Shown here: piece after piece, positions 17,954 through 27,917 of the stretch
Position numbering within the stretch: position 1 is the first letter of the stretch
Layout of the letters: every line of letters starts with the position of its first letter
NCBI GenBank assembly: GCA_025356475.1
Contig: JANXSX010000043.1
Span: 88,397-152,396 of the forward strand
DNA length: 64,000 nucleotides
Direction of reading: 5' to 3'
Source of the DNA: Isosphaeraceae bacterium
Lineage (GTDB): Bacteria; Planctomycetota; Planctomycetia; Isosphaerales; Isosphaeraceae
Translations under genes and position numbers: made by a program
Notes under the pieces: model-generated
What the model was told of the DNA's origin: nothing
What the model saw: only the letters and a program-made list of their open reading frames with translations
Databases searched by the model: none

Positions 17954-20900
17954 ATGAAACCCCAGTCCAATGGCCTGGAAGTCCTGTTACCTGCAGTCTC
18001 CGCCTGGTTTTGCGAGACGTTTGGAACGCCGACGCCCCCACAAGCCGGGGGCTGGCCGCAAATCGCAGCGGGTCGAAGTACGCTGATCTTCGCCCCGACG
18101 GGGTCGGGCAAGACTTTGGCTGCCTTCCTGGCATGCCTCGACCATCTCTGGCGGAACCCGATCCCGGGCAAGAAACGCCCGACCAGGATCTTGTATCTCT
18201 CGCCTCTGAAAGCGTTGAACGCCGACGTTCACCGCAATCTTCAAGAGCCGCTCGCCGGTATTCTCCATGCTGCCAATGCCCGGGGCGAAGTGCTATCGGA
18301 ATTGACGGTTGGCGTTCGTACCGGCGACACGCCAACCAATGAGCGACAGGCACTCATCCGCAACCCGCCCGATATCCTGATCACGACGCCCGAATCGCTG
18401 CACTTGATGCTCACAAGTAAGGCACGGGAGACCCTTCGCCAGGTCACGCATGTCATCGTGGATGAAATCCATGCTCTGTGCCCCAACAAAAGGGGGGTCT
18501 TCCTTGCGCTCCTTTTGGAACGACTCGAACATCTCAATCCCCAAAGCTTTGTCAGGGTTGGGTTGTCCGCCACCCAGCGACCGCTCGAAGAAGTGGCTCG
18601 CTACCTTGGTGGCCTCCGCAAAGTAACGCACCCGAACGGCTCGACACGTCTGGAAGCTCGACCGGTCGTAATCGTCGATGCCAAGCAACGAAAAGAGCTC
18701 GACCTCGAAGTTTCGATACCGTTTATCAGTTCCTTCCCGCTCCCCGCCGCGAGTGTCTGGCCGGCGATCGAAGCTCAACTCCGCCCTCTCATTGCGGCCC
18801 ACAAATCAACGATCATCTTTGCGAACAATCGCCGAGTCGTCGAGCGGCTTGTTGCTCATTTGAACATTGACGAGAATGGCGAGGACCGGGTGGTACCGAT
18901 TGCGATGCCCCACCACGGAAGCCTCAACCTCGTTGAACGACAACGGACCGAGGCCAAACTCAAGGCGGGCGAGCTTCCCGCTGTGGTCTCAACCGCGTCG
19001 CTCGAACTTGGCATCGATATGGGAGCTGTCGATCTCGTCGTTCAGGTTGAGTCGCCGGGGAACATCGCGCGCGGGCTCCAACGCGTCGGGCGAGCAGGCC
19101 ACGTGGTCGGGGCCGCCAGCAAAGGCCGGTTGATTGCAAAGACGACAGGCGATCTGCTCGAAACCGCAGCGCTCTGCCGGGCCATGCTCCACGGGGAAGT
19201 CGAGCAACTGGTTGTCCCAACGAACTGTCTCGACGTACTTGCCCAACAAGTGGTGGCTTGTGTCGCCACCGAGCCTTGGGAAGTCTCGAAGCTATTCGAC
19301 TTAGTGAGGCAAGCCTACCCTTATCGCGACTTACCCGCCGAAGCCTTCGAAAGCGTCCTCAAGATGGTCGCGGGCCGGTTTCCCTCGGTCAGCCTTCGCG
19401 ACCTCAAACCCCGGCTGAGTTGGGACCGAGTTCACAACCGTCTCCTGGCACTGCCTGGAACCGCCCATATGGCACTCGTGGGTGGCGGAACGATCCCTGA
19501 TACCGGCCAGTTCCCCCTATTCTTGGGCGAAGATGGCCCCAGACTCGGCGAGTTGGATGAGGAATTCGTCTATGAACGACGCGTTGGGGAATCCTTCCGG
19601 CTCGGGGCCGCAACCTGGAAAATTGAGGCGATTGAGGCTCATAAGGTGGTCGTCTCACGCGCTGAGGGGTCCGAGGCAATGGTGCCGTTCTGGCGTGGCG
19701 AAGCCATCGCGCGGACCCAGGAACTTGGTTTGGAGATCGCGACTCTTACTCGAGAGATTTCCACCCGTCTGGACGATGTAACCCTGCCGACCTGGTTAAT
19801 GACCGAATGTTGTCTGAACGAACGAGCTGCGCATGTCTTGATCGATTATGTGGCCCGCCAGATCCGAGTTGGAGGGATCGCACCCGATGACCGAACAATC
19901 CTCATCGAGACGTTTCGCGACCCAGCGGGCGAGTTGAGCTTGGCCATCCTGACGCCGTTCGGATCCAGGCTTCATCTCGGTCTGAAGCTCGTGCTACAAG
20001 CCCGCCTCCAGCAAAGGCTTGGGATCACAACTTCGACCCTACACGGCGACGACGGAGTCTTGATTCGTATTCCCGCCACCGACTCCCCTCCGCTCGACTT
20101 ATTTGAGGGAATCACCGGTGCGATCGGGGAGAAACTCTTGAGGCAGGTCTTGAGCGATAGTGCCCTCTTCGGGCTGCGATTCCGCCAGGGTGCCGGTCGA
20201 GCGTTATTGATGCCTCGCCCCGACCCTGCAAAGCGCACTCCGCTCTGGCTCCAACGGCTCCGAGCCAAGGATCTACTCCAGGTCGTGCGGAAGTTCCCCG
20301 ACTTTCCGATCGTGGTCGAAACCTACCGCGAATGCCTTACCGACGACCTCAACCTCCCCCGGTTGCGCCAGTTTCTCGACCAGATCAACACGGGCGAGAT
20401 CAAGATCGTCACACGGCAGGCAGAAATTGCTTCCCCATTCACCTCAGAACTCATTTTCAAGTTCACACCTGCCTTTATCTACGAGTGGGACGAGCCCCGA
20501 CGTGGTGATTTGGCAACCAGCCCATCGCAGGTCGATGCGGATGTGCTCGACCCCCTGCTCGACCCAGCAATCGCTGCTCGATGGCTAGATCCGAACGCTG
20601 TGGGCAGGGTCGAATCGCGGCTCCGAAGCGTCGGTCAGCCTCCACGAACAGTCGACGAAATGGCAGAGACGCTTCGGCGTCTCGGCGACCTCACCACGAC
20701 GGAACTCGTAGGACCGATGGCTGGCTTTGTGACGATTTTGGAGTCCGAAAATCGCGCGACCGCCATCGAGTTAACGGGAACCAAGCCGTCACTCCGCTGG
20801 ATCTTGAGCGAAGAGTCGGACCTATACCAGAGTGCGTTCCGAAAAGCACCCGAGGAAGTCTCACAGAAAACGATCATCGATCGCTTTCTACGCACTCACG

Positions 20901-22354
20901 CCCTGATCGGGCTCAACGAGATCATCGCCCGGTACCCGATCGGACCTGCCAGGGCAACGGAGTTGCTCGAGGCTTCGGTCGAACATGGCGACTTGATCCG
21001 GATCGATGGCGAGGACGGCTCCCGGTGGGGGGACCGGAGGAACCTCGACGAGGTGCGTCGCTTGTCGATTGCGCTAAAACGACAAGAAAGCGTCGCGGTC
21101 CCCCCCGAGATTTTCGCAGCCTCAGTCGCGAATCTCCAACGCGTTTACCCGAGCCAGAAGCGTGAAGGGGCGGCCGCCGTCTCTCTGGTTCTCGAACAGT
21201 TGCAAGGCTTCTCGGCAACGGCGGAAGTTTGGGAAACCGAGATCCTTCCGCGCCGAATTTGCGGCTACCGAACCTCCTGGCTCGACGAAGCCTTTGCAGG
21301 CGGAGCTTGGGTCTGGCGCGGTTCCACTAGCGGTCGAACCGAACTCCGCGTGGCGATCTTGGCCCGTGACTTCAGTGGGACTTGGAATCGTAATCCTGAT
21401 GAGGTCGAGCCCTCTGCACTCGCTCAACGCGTATTAGTCTGTCTACGTGAAAAAGGAGCTCAATTCCCTATTGATCTCGCACGAAACTCAGTTCTCGATC
21501 CTTCGTCTGTGCGAGCGGGATTACTCGAGTTGGCTGGGCTTGGCCAGGTGACAAACGACCGATTCGATCCTGTCCGACCAGGGGGAGAGGCGATGTCCCT
21601 CGCTCTCGAGGAGGCGGGACGTAGGCAGTCCCGGAATAGCTTTCGACCTCGCCCAGCCATGCGGCGTGCCGCCTCGACCCGCCCCGAAGGTCGCTGGTCG
21701 GTCCTCGAACTCCAGAGTCAAGTCGATCCGGAATCCTCGGCACTCGTCTGGGCGGGTCTGCTCCTCGAGCGATATGGGGTACTGACTAGGGAAATCGCCG
21801 AACTTGACCCAGGCTGCCCACCCTGGAAGGACCTTGCTCCTTGGCTGGCCCGCGCTGAGCTTCGCGGGGAGTTGAGGCGTGGCTACTTCGTGGAAGGGCT
21901 CTCGGGAGTTCAGTATGCGACCGAAGACTCCGCTGCTGCCTTGGCCAAACTGGCAGGAACCCCCACTCAGAGTTCCGAACCGGTCTTGATCACAAGCCTC
22001 GATCCAGCCAACATTTATGGCTCCGGAGCACCCCTGGATGTTCCCTTACTTGAAGGCGGAACGGCGCGACTCAATCGCGCTGCAGGCCAGTATCTGGTCT
22101 TGGTTGCAGGTCGGCCCATCTTGATCATCGAAGCCCAAGGAAAACGACTCACCGGATTAGGATCTGCTTCAGAAACTGAGTTGCGGGCAGCCGTCGGGCT
22201 GCTTCCGTTGTTGGCGAATCCTGCTCGCAAGGTCATTAAGGTTGATACCTATAATAACTCAGTCGCGAGTGCCAGTGCGGCGACCCTTTGGCTGACGGAG
22301 GCGGGGTTTGTCCGAGACCCACCGGGGATGGCTTTTTACGCAGGTTGGTCATGA
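17954..22354 (+). CDS. lhr: Lhr-like DEAD/DEAH-box helicase
   Basis: ATG 17954 is preferred over in-frame GTG 17942 because GGAG lies about eight bases before it. The 1466-residue product has a superfamily 2 helicase core: Walker A APTGSGKTLAAF (about 47-58), DEIHAL (about 170-175), SATQ, then a second RecA domain with STASLELGIDMGAVDLV and QRVGRAGH. A winged-helix and beta-barrel region follows, and a long C-terminal half (about 880-1466), including further WH-like stretches, as in long Lhr proteins. Lhr family members are ATP-dependent 3'-5' helicases tied to DNA repair. It stands alone between the small RHH-like gene and the phosphoesterase. Confidence 0.92.
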   Translation: MKPQSNGLEVLLPAVSAWFCETFGTPTPPQAGGWPQIAAGRSTLIFAPTGSGKTLAAFLACLDHLWRNPIPGKKRPTRILYLSPLKALNADVHRNLQEPLAGILHAANARGEVLSELTVGVRTGDTPTNERQALIRNPPDILITTPESLHLMLTSKARETLRQVTHVIVDEIHALCPNKRGVFLALLLERLEHLNPQSFVRVGLSATQRPLEEVARYLGGLRKVTHPNGSTRLEARPVVIVDAKQRKELDLEVSIPFISSFPLPAASVWPAIEAQLRPLIAAHKSTIIFANNRRVVERLVAHLNIDENGEDRVVPIAMPHHGSLNLVERQRTEAKLKAGELPAVVSTASLELGIDMGAVDLVVQVESPGNIARGLQRVGRAGHVVGAASKGRLIAKTTGDLLETAALCRAMLHGEVEQLVVPTNCLDVLAQQVVACVATEPWEVSKLFDLVRQAYPYRDLPAEAFESVLKMVAGRFPSVSLRDLKPRLSWDRVHNRLLALPGTAHMALVGGGTIPDTGQFPLFLGEDGPRLGELDEEFVYERRVGESFRLGAATWKIEAIEAHKVVVSRAEGSEAMVPFWRGEAIARTQELGLEIATLTREISTRLDDVTLPTWLMTECCLNERAAHVLIDYVARQIRVGGIAPDDRTILIETFRDPAGELSLAILTPFGSRLHLGLKLVLQARLQQRLGITTSTLHGDDGVLIRIPATDSPPLDLFEGITGAIGEKLLRQVLSDSALFGLRFRQGAGRALLMPRPDPAKRTPLWLQRLRAKDLLQVVRKFPDFPIVVETYRECLTDDLNLPRLRQFLDQINTGEIKIVTRQAEIASPFTSELIFKFTPAFIYEWDEPRRGDLATSPSQVDADVLDPLLDPAIAARWLDPNAVGRVESRLRSVGQPPRTVDEMAETLRRLGDLTTTELVGPMAGFVTILESENRATAIELTGTKPSLRWILSEESDLYQSAFRKAPEEVSQKTIIDRFLRTHALIGLNEIIARYPIGPARATELLEASVEHGDLIRIDGEDGSRWGDRRNLDEVRRLSIALKRQESVAVPPEIFAASVANLQRVYPSQKREGAAAVSLVLEQLQGFSATAEVWETEILPRRICGYRTSWLDEAFAGGAWVWRGSTSGRTELRVAILARDFSGTWNRNPDEVEPSALAQRVLVCLREKGAQFPIDLARNSVLDPSSVRAGLLELAGLGQVTNDRFDPVRPGGEAMSLALEEAGRRQSRNSFRPRPAMRRAASTRPEGRWSVLELQSQVDPESSALVWAGLLLERYGVLTREIAELDPGCPPWKDLAPWLARAELRGELRRGYFVEGLSGVQYATEDSAAALAKLAGTPTQSSEPVLITSLDPANIYGSGAPLDVPLLEGGTARLNRAAGQYLVLVAGRPILIIEAQGKRLTGLGSASETELRAAVGLLPLLANPARKVIKVDTYNNSVASASAATLWLTEAGFVRDPPGMAFYAGWS

Positions 22355-22455
22355 AATTTATGTGTAGCTATTCCCATTTCCCGATTCGCTGGCAAACTAT
22401 GCAAATTGCATTGTCTGCCTGAGCCGTTTGTCAGCGACCGCGTGGAGCCGATCCG

Positions 22456-23235
22456 ATGGCGATGACCATCTCCAACGACCTACGCTACGACTGCCTGGTG
22501 ATCAGCGATTTGCACCTCGGGAGCGAGGTCTGCCAAGCTCGTCTGCTCGAGGAGTTCCTCGAATGGTCGGTGACTCAGACTCGTCAGCTCGTCATCAATG
22601 GCGACATCTTTGACGATCTGAACTTCAAACGACTCAATAGGAGGCACTTCGCCTGCCTGAAGATCATCCGCAGGCACTCGGATCGTGAGGATTTCAAGGT
22701 TGTTTGGTTAAGAGGCAATCATGACGGGGCCGCCGATATCGTAAGTCATATCGTAGGTGTCGAGATCCTCGACGAGTACGTCTATCAGAATGATTCAATC
22801 AGCCTCCTAATCCTTCACGGAGACCAGTTCGACACGATCGTTACAGAACATTTGTTACTGACGGCTGCTGTAGTCTGGTTCTACTCCTGGTTCCAGAAAC
22901 TGATGCCACATCGGGCATCGCGATGGCTGCGTATGGTTACGAAACGCTTCCAGAGGAACAGCCAGCTCGTGATGGAGCGAGCTGTGGACTACGCCCGATC
23001 GAAGGGCTTCCGTTACGTGACCTGTGGACACACCCACTTGGCGCTCGAACAAGTGATTCATGGAATCCAATATGTGAATAGTGGCTCCTGGGTCGATGCC
23101 CCGCCCTGTCCTTTCGTGGCGATCAAGGGGTCTTCTGTCCACCTCGAGTACTGGCCCAAAGTCGTCTCGGCGGATGAATCCGAGCCGGAACCAGCCCCGT
23201 TCCCGGTCATCATGCCCATGCCGTCGTTGGGCTAG
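22456..23235 (+). CDS. LpxH-like metallophosphoesterase
   Basis: The 259-residue product carries all metal-binding blocks of calcineurin-type phosphoesterases: SDLHLGSE, NGDIFDDL, RGNHDG, LHGDQFD and CGHTHLA. The overall layout, with a helical insertion near 130-185 (LLLTAAVVWFYSWFQ, then basic), fits the UDP-2,3-diacylglucosamine diphosphatase group that makes lipid X in lipid A synthesis, but related proteins of unknown substrate exist. No lipid A gene is adjacent. Confidence 0.85.
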   Translation: MAMTISNDLRYDCLVISDLHLGSEVCQARLLEEFLEWSVTQTRQLVINGDIFDDLNFKRLNRRHFACLKIIRRHSDREDFKVVWLRGNHDGAADIVSHIVGVEILDEYVYQNDSISLLILHGDQFDTIVTEHLLLTAAVVWFYSWFQKLMPHRASRWLRMVTKRFQRNSQLVMERAVDYARSKGFRYVTCGHTHLALEQVIHGIQYVNSGSWVDAPPCPFVAIKGSSVHLEYWPKVVSADESEPEPAPFPVIMPMPSLG

Positions 23236-23474
23236 AACTGAGAATGGGAAGGCCTGCTCCCACCCAAGTTTGAATCGTCTTTCAGAAAGCCCGTTGGCAA
23301 AGTCGATCCGAAATTAGGAGCGGAAACTCTTAAACCTGCTCAGGGAGAACCGAACCGGGTCTCGACTCTGTCGTTTTTATGAGACGTCATTGGTCGAGAG
23401 GATGCGGCCAGTATGGTCTTTTGCTAGAATCTAATGATCAATAGGTTGTTGACACTTCCAGGGAGGTTCCTCGG

Positions 23475-25040
23475 TTGGCCACGTTTCGGACCGAAAAAGA
23501 TTCGATGGGTTCGATGCAAGTCCCGGTCGATGCCTATTACGGGGCACAGACTCGGCGGGCTGAGCTGAACTTCCAAGTCAGTCCCCTTAGACTGCCCCGG
23601 GCTATGATCCGAGCCCTCGGTCTGATCAAGGGTTCTGCGGCGCGTGTCAATCTTGAGCTAGGCTTGTTCAAGGCGAGTAAAGCGAACGAGAAGGTTTTCT
23701 CCGCAGAGACAATCGTAGACGCACTCCAAGCCGCCGCGAACGCGGTTGCCGGCGGTATCTATGACGAGCAGTTCGTGGTCGATATTTTCCAGACCGGCTC
23801 GGGCACGTCGTCAAATATGAACACAAACGAGACGATCGCCGGCATTGCCAACGAATCGCTCGGATTCGGAAAAGGGGGGAAGTCCCCTGTCCATCCCAAC
23901 GATCATGTCAATATGGGCCAGTCCTCCAACGACGTATTCCCAACCGCGATCCATGTCGCGGCGTTGACCGAACTTCACCAGGCTCTCATCCCCGCACTCA
24001 GCCTGCTGCACACCAAACTTGCCGCTAAGGCGGACGAGTTCGATAAGATCGTCAAGATTGGCCGAACTCACTTGCAAGACGCGGTGCCGATTCGTCTGGG
24101 CCAGGAGTTCTCCGGCTATGCCAGCCAGGTAGAACATGGGATTCAGCGTTTGCGAACCTCGGGAGATGCCCTCTCGGAACTCCCCATCGGCGGGACGGCG
24201 CTCGGCACTGGGATCAACACTCATGCAGAATTCCCCGAGCGAATGTGTGCCAAGCTTTCCAACGCGACTGGTGTTACGTTTCGTCCCGCTTCAAACTGCT
24301 TCGAGGCAATGGCCAACCGTGACGCCGCTGTCGAGGTTTCCGGGGCTCTGAAGACAGTGGCAGTGAGCCTCTCAAACATCGCCAATAACATCCGTTGGCT
24401 CGCGTCTGGCCCCCGCTGCGGGATCGGTGAGATCAAGATCCCCGAACTCCAGCCGGGGAGTTCGATCATGCCAGGCAAAGTCAATCCTGTCATCCCTGAG
24501 GCCGTGATGATGGTCGCGGCTCAAGTCGTGGGCAACGACGCAACCATCGCGTTCGGGAACGCACTTGGATCGAACTTTGACCTGAACGTCTCGATGCCAG
24601 TGATCGCCTATAATCTGCTCCAGTCAATCGAATTGTTAACGGGCGCAGCGACTCACTTGGTGACCCGATGCCTGGATGCAACTGAGCATCTGGGTGCGGG
24701 TTACAATGGAATCAAACAAATCGAAGCCGATAAGGACGTCTGTGCGGCGTCGATCGAACGAAGTTTAGCCATGTGTACCGCGCTCGCACCACGACTCGGT
24801 TACGACAACGCGGCGGCGATCGCCAAGAAGGCCGCCAAGACCAACCGCAACGTTCGCGAGGTTGCCCTCGAGATCGCCGGGAAGAGCGAAGCCGACGCGG
24901 CGAGATCCTTGAGCGATTTCATTGACGGGGCTGTCGTATTCTCGCAAGGGGTTCCGACTTCGGAAGAGATTGTGGCACTACTCGATCCCTACGCACAGAC
25001 GATTCGGGGCACAGGGGCTGGGGGTTCTGCTGGGGGTTGA
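23475..25040 (+). CDS. fumC: class II fumarate hydratase
   Basis: The start is TTG 23475: GGGAGG lies eight bases upstream (23461-23466) and the typical N-terminus (FRTEKDSMGSMQVP) follows at once. Fumarase/aspartase signature GSSIMPGKVNP is at residues 328-338, with SSN and TGINTHAEFPE blocks earlier. The N-terminal LPRAMIRALGLIKG is typical of FumC of the actinobacterial type. At 521 residues it is longer than the usual 460-470, owing to a C-terminal extension. It catalyses fumarate to malate in the citric acid cycle. Aspartase is the main alternative. Confidence 0.92.
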   Translation: MATFRTEKDSMGSMQVPVDAYYGAQTRRAELNFQVSPLRLPRAMIRALGLIKGSAARVNLELGLFKASKANEKVFSAETIVDALQAAANAVAGGIYDEQFVVDIFQTGSGTSSNMNTNETIAGIANESLGFGKGGKSPVHPNDHVNMGQSSNDVFPTAIHVAALTELHQALIPALSLLHTKLAAKADEFDKIVKIGRTHLQDAVPIRLGQEFSGYASQVEHGIQRLRTSGDALSELPIGGTALGTGINTHAEFPERMCAKLSNATGVTFRPASNCFEAMANRDAAVEVSGALKTVAVSLSNIANNIRWLASGPRCGIGEIKIPELQPGSSIMPGKVNPVIPEAVMMVAAQVVGNDATIAFGNALGSNFDLNVSMPVIAYNLLQSIELLTGAATHLVTRCLDATEHLGAGYNGIKQIEADKDVCAASIERSLAMCTALAPRLGYDNAAAIAKKAAKTNRNVREVALEIAGKSEADAARSLSDFIDGAVVFSQGVPTSEEIVALLDPYAQTIRGTGAGGSAGG

Positions 25041-25084
25041 GGGTTTCGGAAAACTGGCAGATTTGGCCAACATGGATAACCTTG

Positions 25085-26200
25085 ATGAATATCGAACACG
25101 AATTCGACTGGTCACACGACGCGGCTGACGCCGAGTTTGAAAACTCGTCCCAACCTTCGTCACTCGGCCCGGTCGATCCCGAGCTCGTTATCAGTTATCA
25201 AGGCGTTTCTGCGCCTCTTGTGGTCGTCCACTACCGAACCCGGTGGTCGTCGATTGCGGTCTTATTCACTTCGATGTTAATACTAGCGACCTCGGTGGTG
25301 CTCACATCGACTCGAGTTGGGCTTTTTAGGGAATCGGGCCGTTCGAGGTTGACTGAGAGCGATCTTCCCAAGGGAACAACACTGGCGATCCAGACCCCTC
25401 AGTATCTCCGCACGGAGCGGTTTGAGGCGGAGCATGGGGCTCCATCCGAGCCTAACCTTCGGGTTGTCGCCCGCTCTCAAGTTGATGATCGCGTCGGTGT
25501 CTCGCTCAAGTTCAGCCTTCCTGTTGTTGAGCCGATCCCCCACATTGGGGCATTACCCGAAGATCACCCCCGAGTTCCCAAGAGGGCTGGAGCGGGGAAT
25601 GCCCGGCTGATCGCCGCCGAATTGCTCGACCCCGCCGATGTCTGGACTGACATTGAGCGCGAGGCGGACGCTCGTCAGCAGGCTCAAGCGGAAAGTCTGA
25701 AGCTCAAAGGCGATCGGCCCGACCAACTTCGCAAGGAAGCTGCCCGGCAATTTGTTGATCTGAAGCGGCAATCCGACGCAACCCGCGTTGCGTTCCGTCA
25801 GGCCCTCCGAGGGGTCATGGATCGCTCGGGTGCGCGTGCTGGCCAAGAGGTTCGTCGGTTAGTCGAGACGATGCATCAAGAAGTTCCTACCGATGTGCTC
25901 GCCCAGGCAAAGTATCTCAAAGAGAACTCCGCCGCTCGGCTCCCCCGAAGTGAACAGCTCGACCTCTTCCGGGCGATCGGACTTCCAGAGACCTCTCTCC
26001 TCTACCATCTGGTGGAAGTCGAGACCAGCAAGCAACGGCAACGGGGCGGACCTCGAACAATGGATGATGCGTGGGCCCGAGCTGCCAAGGTCTTGGTGGA
26101 CTCACCGCCCGGCCCAAAATCGCAAACCGTGCCCCCACTCGCTAGACTCTACTTCACCCCTAACGGCCCCGGGCGCGACGCGTCTCGGTTGCCGCGATAA
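25085..26200 (+). CDS. single-pass membrane protein of unknown function
   Basis: ATG 25085 gives a 371-residue protein; the frame also runs from TTG 25037, overlapping the fumC stop. Residues about 1-45 are acidic, then one membrane segment (about 58-78, SIAVLFTSMLILATSVVL). The remainder is outside or periplasmic, with a charged helical region (about 175-290, rich in Glu/Gln/Arg) and a Pro-rich end. I do not recognise a family. It follows fumC by 44 bases and precedes a secreted metalloprotease-like gene by 27 bases, so the three may be one transcript. Confidence 0.7.
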   Translation: MNIEHEFDWSHDAADAEFENSSQPSSLGPVDPELVISYQGVSAPLVVVHYRTRWSSIAVLFTSMLILATSVVLTSTRVGLFRESGRSRLTESDLPKGTTLAIQTPQYLRTERFEAEHGAPSEPNLRVVARSQVDDRVGVSLKFSLPVVEPIPHIGALPEDHPRVPKRAGAGNARLIAAELLDPADVWTDIEREADARQQAQAESLKLKGDRPDQLRKEAARQFVDLKRQSDATRVAFRQALRGVMDRSGARAGQEVRRLVETMHQEVPTDVLAQAKYLKENSAARLPRSEQLDLFRAIGLPETSLLYHLVEVETSKQRQRGGPRTMDDAWARAAKVLVDSPPGPKSQTVPPLARLYFTPNGPGRDASRLPR

Positions 26201-26227
26201 TCCCTCCCACCTGCGGAGCCTGCCTCC

Positions 26228-27637
26228 ATGTCGTATCATGCCCTGCTCTTTGCTTTACTCTCCGTATGTTTCGATGCCGGTGAGAATCGGCCGGCGAGCC
26301 CCGAGGCCGGGAAGACGCTCCTCATTGAGGGCGATGCTCTTGCCGACAAGAATGAGCCAACCGAGGCCGTCCTTAAATATAAGCTTGCGTTTGAGCAACT
26401 ATTGCCGGGCATGCGTAAGCTCGCCTTCAAGACCGAAGTCAAACGGGATGTGACCGCCCGTGAGGATCTCCGCGCTTTTTTGATTCAAGAGATCGACGAG
26501 GACTCGACGCCTGAAGAGTTCAAGGCCGACGAACTTGGTATGAAGGCCCTGGGCCTCATTCCCCTCGATCTCGACCTCAAAGAAACCCTCGTCAAAGTCT
26601 ACTCCGAGGAGATCGCCGCGTTCTACGATCCACGCACGAAAACCATGCATCTCATCAAAGAGACTCCAGTCAAAGATCAGAAGGCTCCCTCATTTCTCGA
26701 ACGCTTGATGGGAAAGACCACAGGTTTCAATAAAGACGAGAGTAAGACGGTCATCGCTCACGAACTCACCCACGCGCTTGCTGACCAGAACTACGACTTG
26801 CAAGCCATGCAGAAGAAGATCAAGGACGACGATGATCGATCGATGGCTCTCTCGGCGCTCATTGAAGGTGAGGCCACATTGACCATGATCGCAGCCCAGA
26901 TGAACGACTGGACCGGCGACATGATCAAAGAGCTTCAGGCCGATGACCTTGACCGAGGGCTGAAGTTCATGGGCCCGCTAATCACAATGGGGAGCGGCAA
27001 GAGCCTCAAGAATGCTCCTCCGATTCTTGCGGAGACCATGATCTTTCCCTACATCCGTGGCTTGGTCTTCTGTACCGACTTGATCAACCGCAACAACTGG
27101 TCGGCAATCGACGAAGCGTACAAGAATCCTCCGCTCTCGACCGAGCAGATCCTCCATCCCGAGAAGTATCGGGGGCCCAAACTCGACCTTCCCACAAAGG
27201 TGGATCTGGGTACTCTCCCCGCCGGAACAGGCTGGACAGAGATCGGCCAAAACGTCGTGGGAGAGATGCAGCTTGGCGTGATGCTCAAACGGATTACCGG
27301 GGGAGCAGCCGCCGCCGCAGGGTGGGATGGCGATCGCTACGCCGTCTTCGAGGGTGCCCAAGGCAAACTCGGTCTGGTCTGGTTCTCAACATGGGACAGT
27401 GAGAAAGATGCGACTGAATACTTGAATGCTTATGTTCGGTTTCAGACGAAGAAGCTCGGTTCGGATGTGTCGTCGCCCGAAGCTGTCCCCGACTCGAACC
27501 GTCGTCCCTCATCAGGAGTCTTCTACGCTCTCGAACGGCGAGGTGCCGATGTTGTGGTTGTCGAAGGGTTCGACTCCGCGACAACCGAGTCCTTGATCGA
27601 GGCGGCATTCAAAGCGAAAAAGACGGAGATGAAGTAA
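26228..27637 (+). CDS. secreted HExxH zinc-metalloprotease-like protein
   Basis: The 469-residue protein starts with a short hydrophobic leader (about 4-16). It has HELTH at residues 178-182, inside AHELTHALADQNYD, and an EGEAT block about 30 residues later (near 211-215), the arrangement of a gluzincin with a third Glu ligand. The segment EEIAAFYDPRTKTMHL just before it is a beta hairpin typical of such folds. The C-terminal third (from 350) is beta-rich. Protease action is inferred from motif; substrate unknown. It runs 27 bases after the anchored unknown gene. Confidence 0.8.
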   Translation: MSYHALLFALLSVCFDAGENRPASPEAGKTLLIEGDALADKNEPTEAVLKYKLAFEQLLPGMRKLAFKTEVKRDVTAREDLRAFLIQEIDEDSTPEEFKADELGMKALGLIPLDLDLKETLVKVYSEEIAAFYDPRTKTMHLIKETPVKDQKAPSFLERLMGKTTGFNKDESKTVIAHELTHALADQNYDLQAMQKKIKDDDDRSMALSALIEGEATLTMIAAQMNDWTGDMIKELQADDLDRGLKFMGPLITMGSGKSLKNAPPILAETMIFPYIRGLVFCTDLINRNNWSAIDEAYKNPPLSTEQILHPEKYRGPKLDLPTKVDLGTLPAGTGWTEIGQNVVGEMQLGVMLKRITGGAAAAAGWDGDRYAVFEGAQGKLGLVWFSTWDSEKDATEYLNAYVRFQTKKLGSDVSSPEAVPDSNRRPSSGVFYALERRGADVVVVEGFDSATTESLIEAAFKAKKTEMK

Positions 27638-27660
27638 CCTCGCCTACCCAACACGTTCGT

Positions 27661-27855
27661 TTACGATCTCACGGGCGGTTGATCTAAACCGTTGAGCACC
27701 TCCGACCGACACCGCCCATAGTCGGGTTCAAGGTCGGAGATGGCTTCCGGATCAGCAGCCAGGGTCTCGCGAACTTGCCTACGGAGCCTCTTGTTCCCTA
27801 GCCTTTTGACGACTCGCTTCTCTTCCCGAAGTTCTTTCTTGAGCTTCTGATCCAT
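27661..27855 (-). CDS. small conserved basic protein
   Basis: This 64-residue protein is highly charged: MDQKLKKELREEKRVVKR, then LGNKRLRRQVRETLA, with a C-terminal FGR-like DYGRCRSEVLNGLD. I recall similar short proteins from other planctomycetes but no function. The compact charged helix could bind nucleic acid. The start has a GAGG upstream. The gene ends convergent with the HExxH protein, 23 bases away. Confidence 0.6.
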   Translation of the reverse strand: MDQKLKKELREEKRVVKRLGNKRLRRQVRETLAADPEAISDLEPDYGRCRSEVLNGLDQPPVRS

Positions 27856-27917
27856 GACTCGGCCTCATCGTGAATCGATAGTCTCCGCCAATCTGACACT
27901 CAATCATTGGGCCAGGT

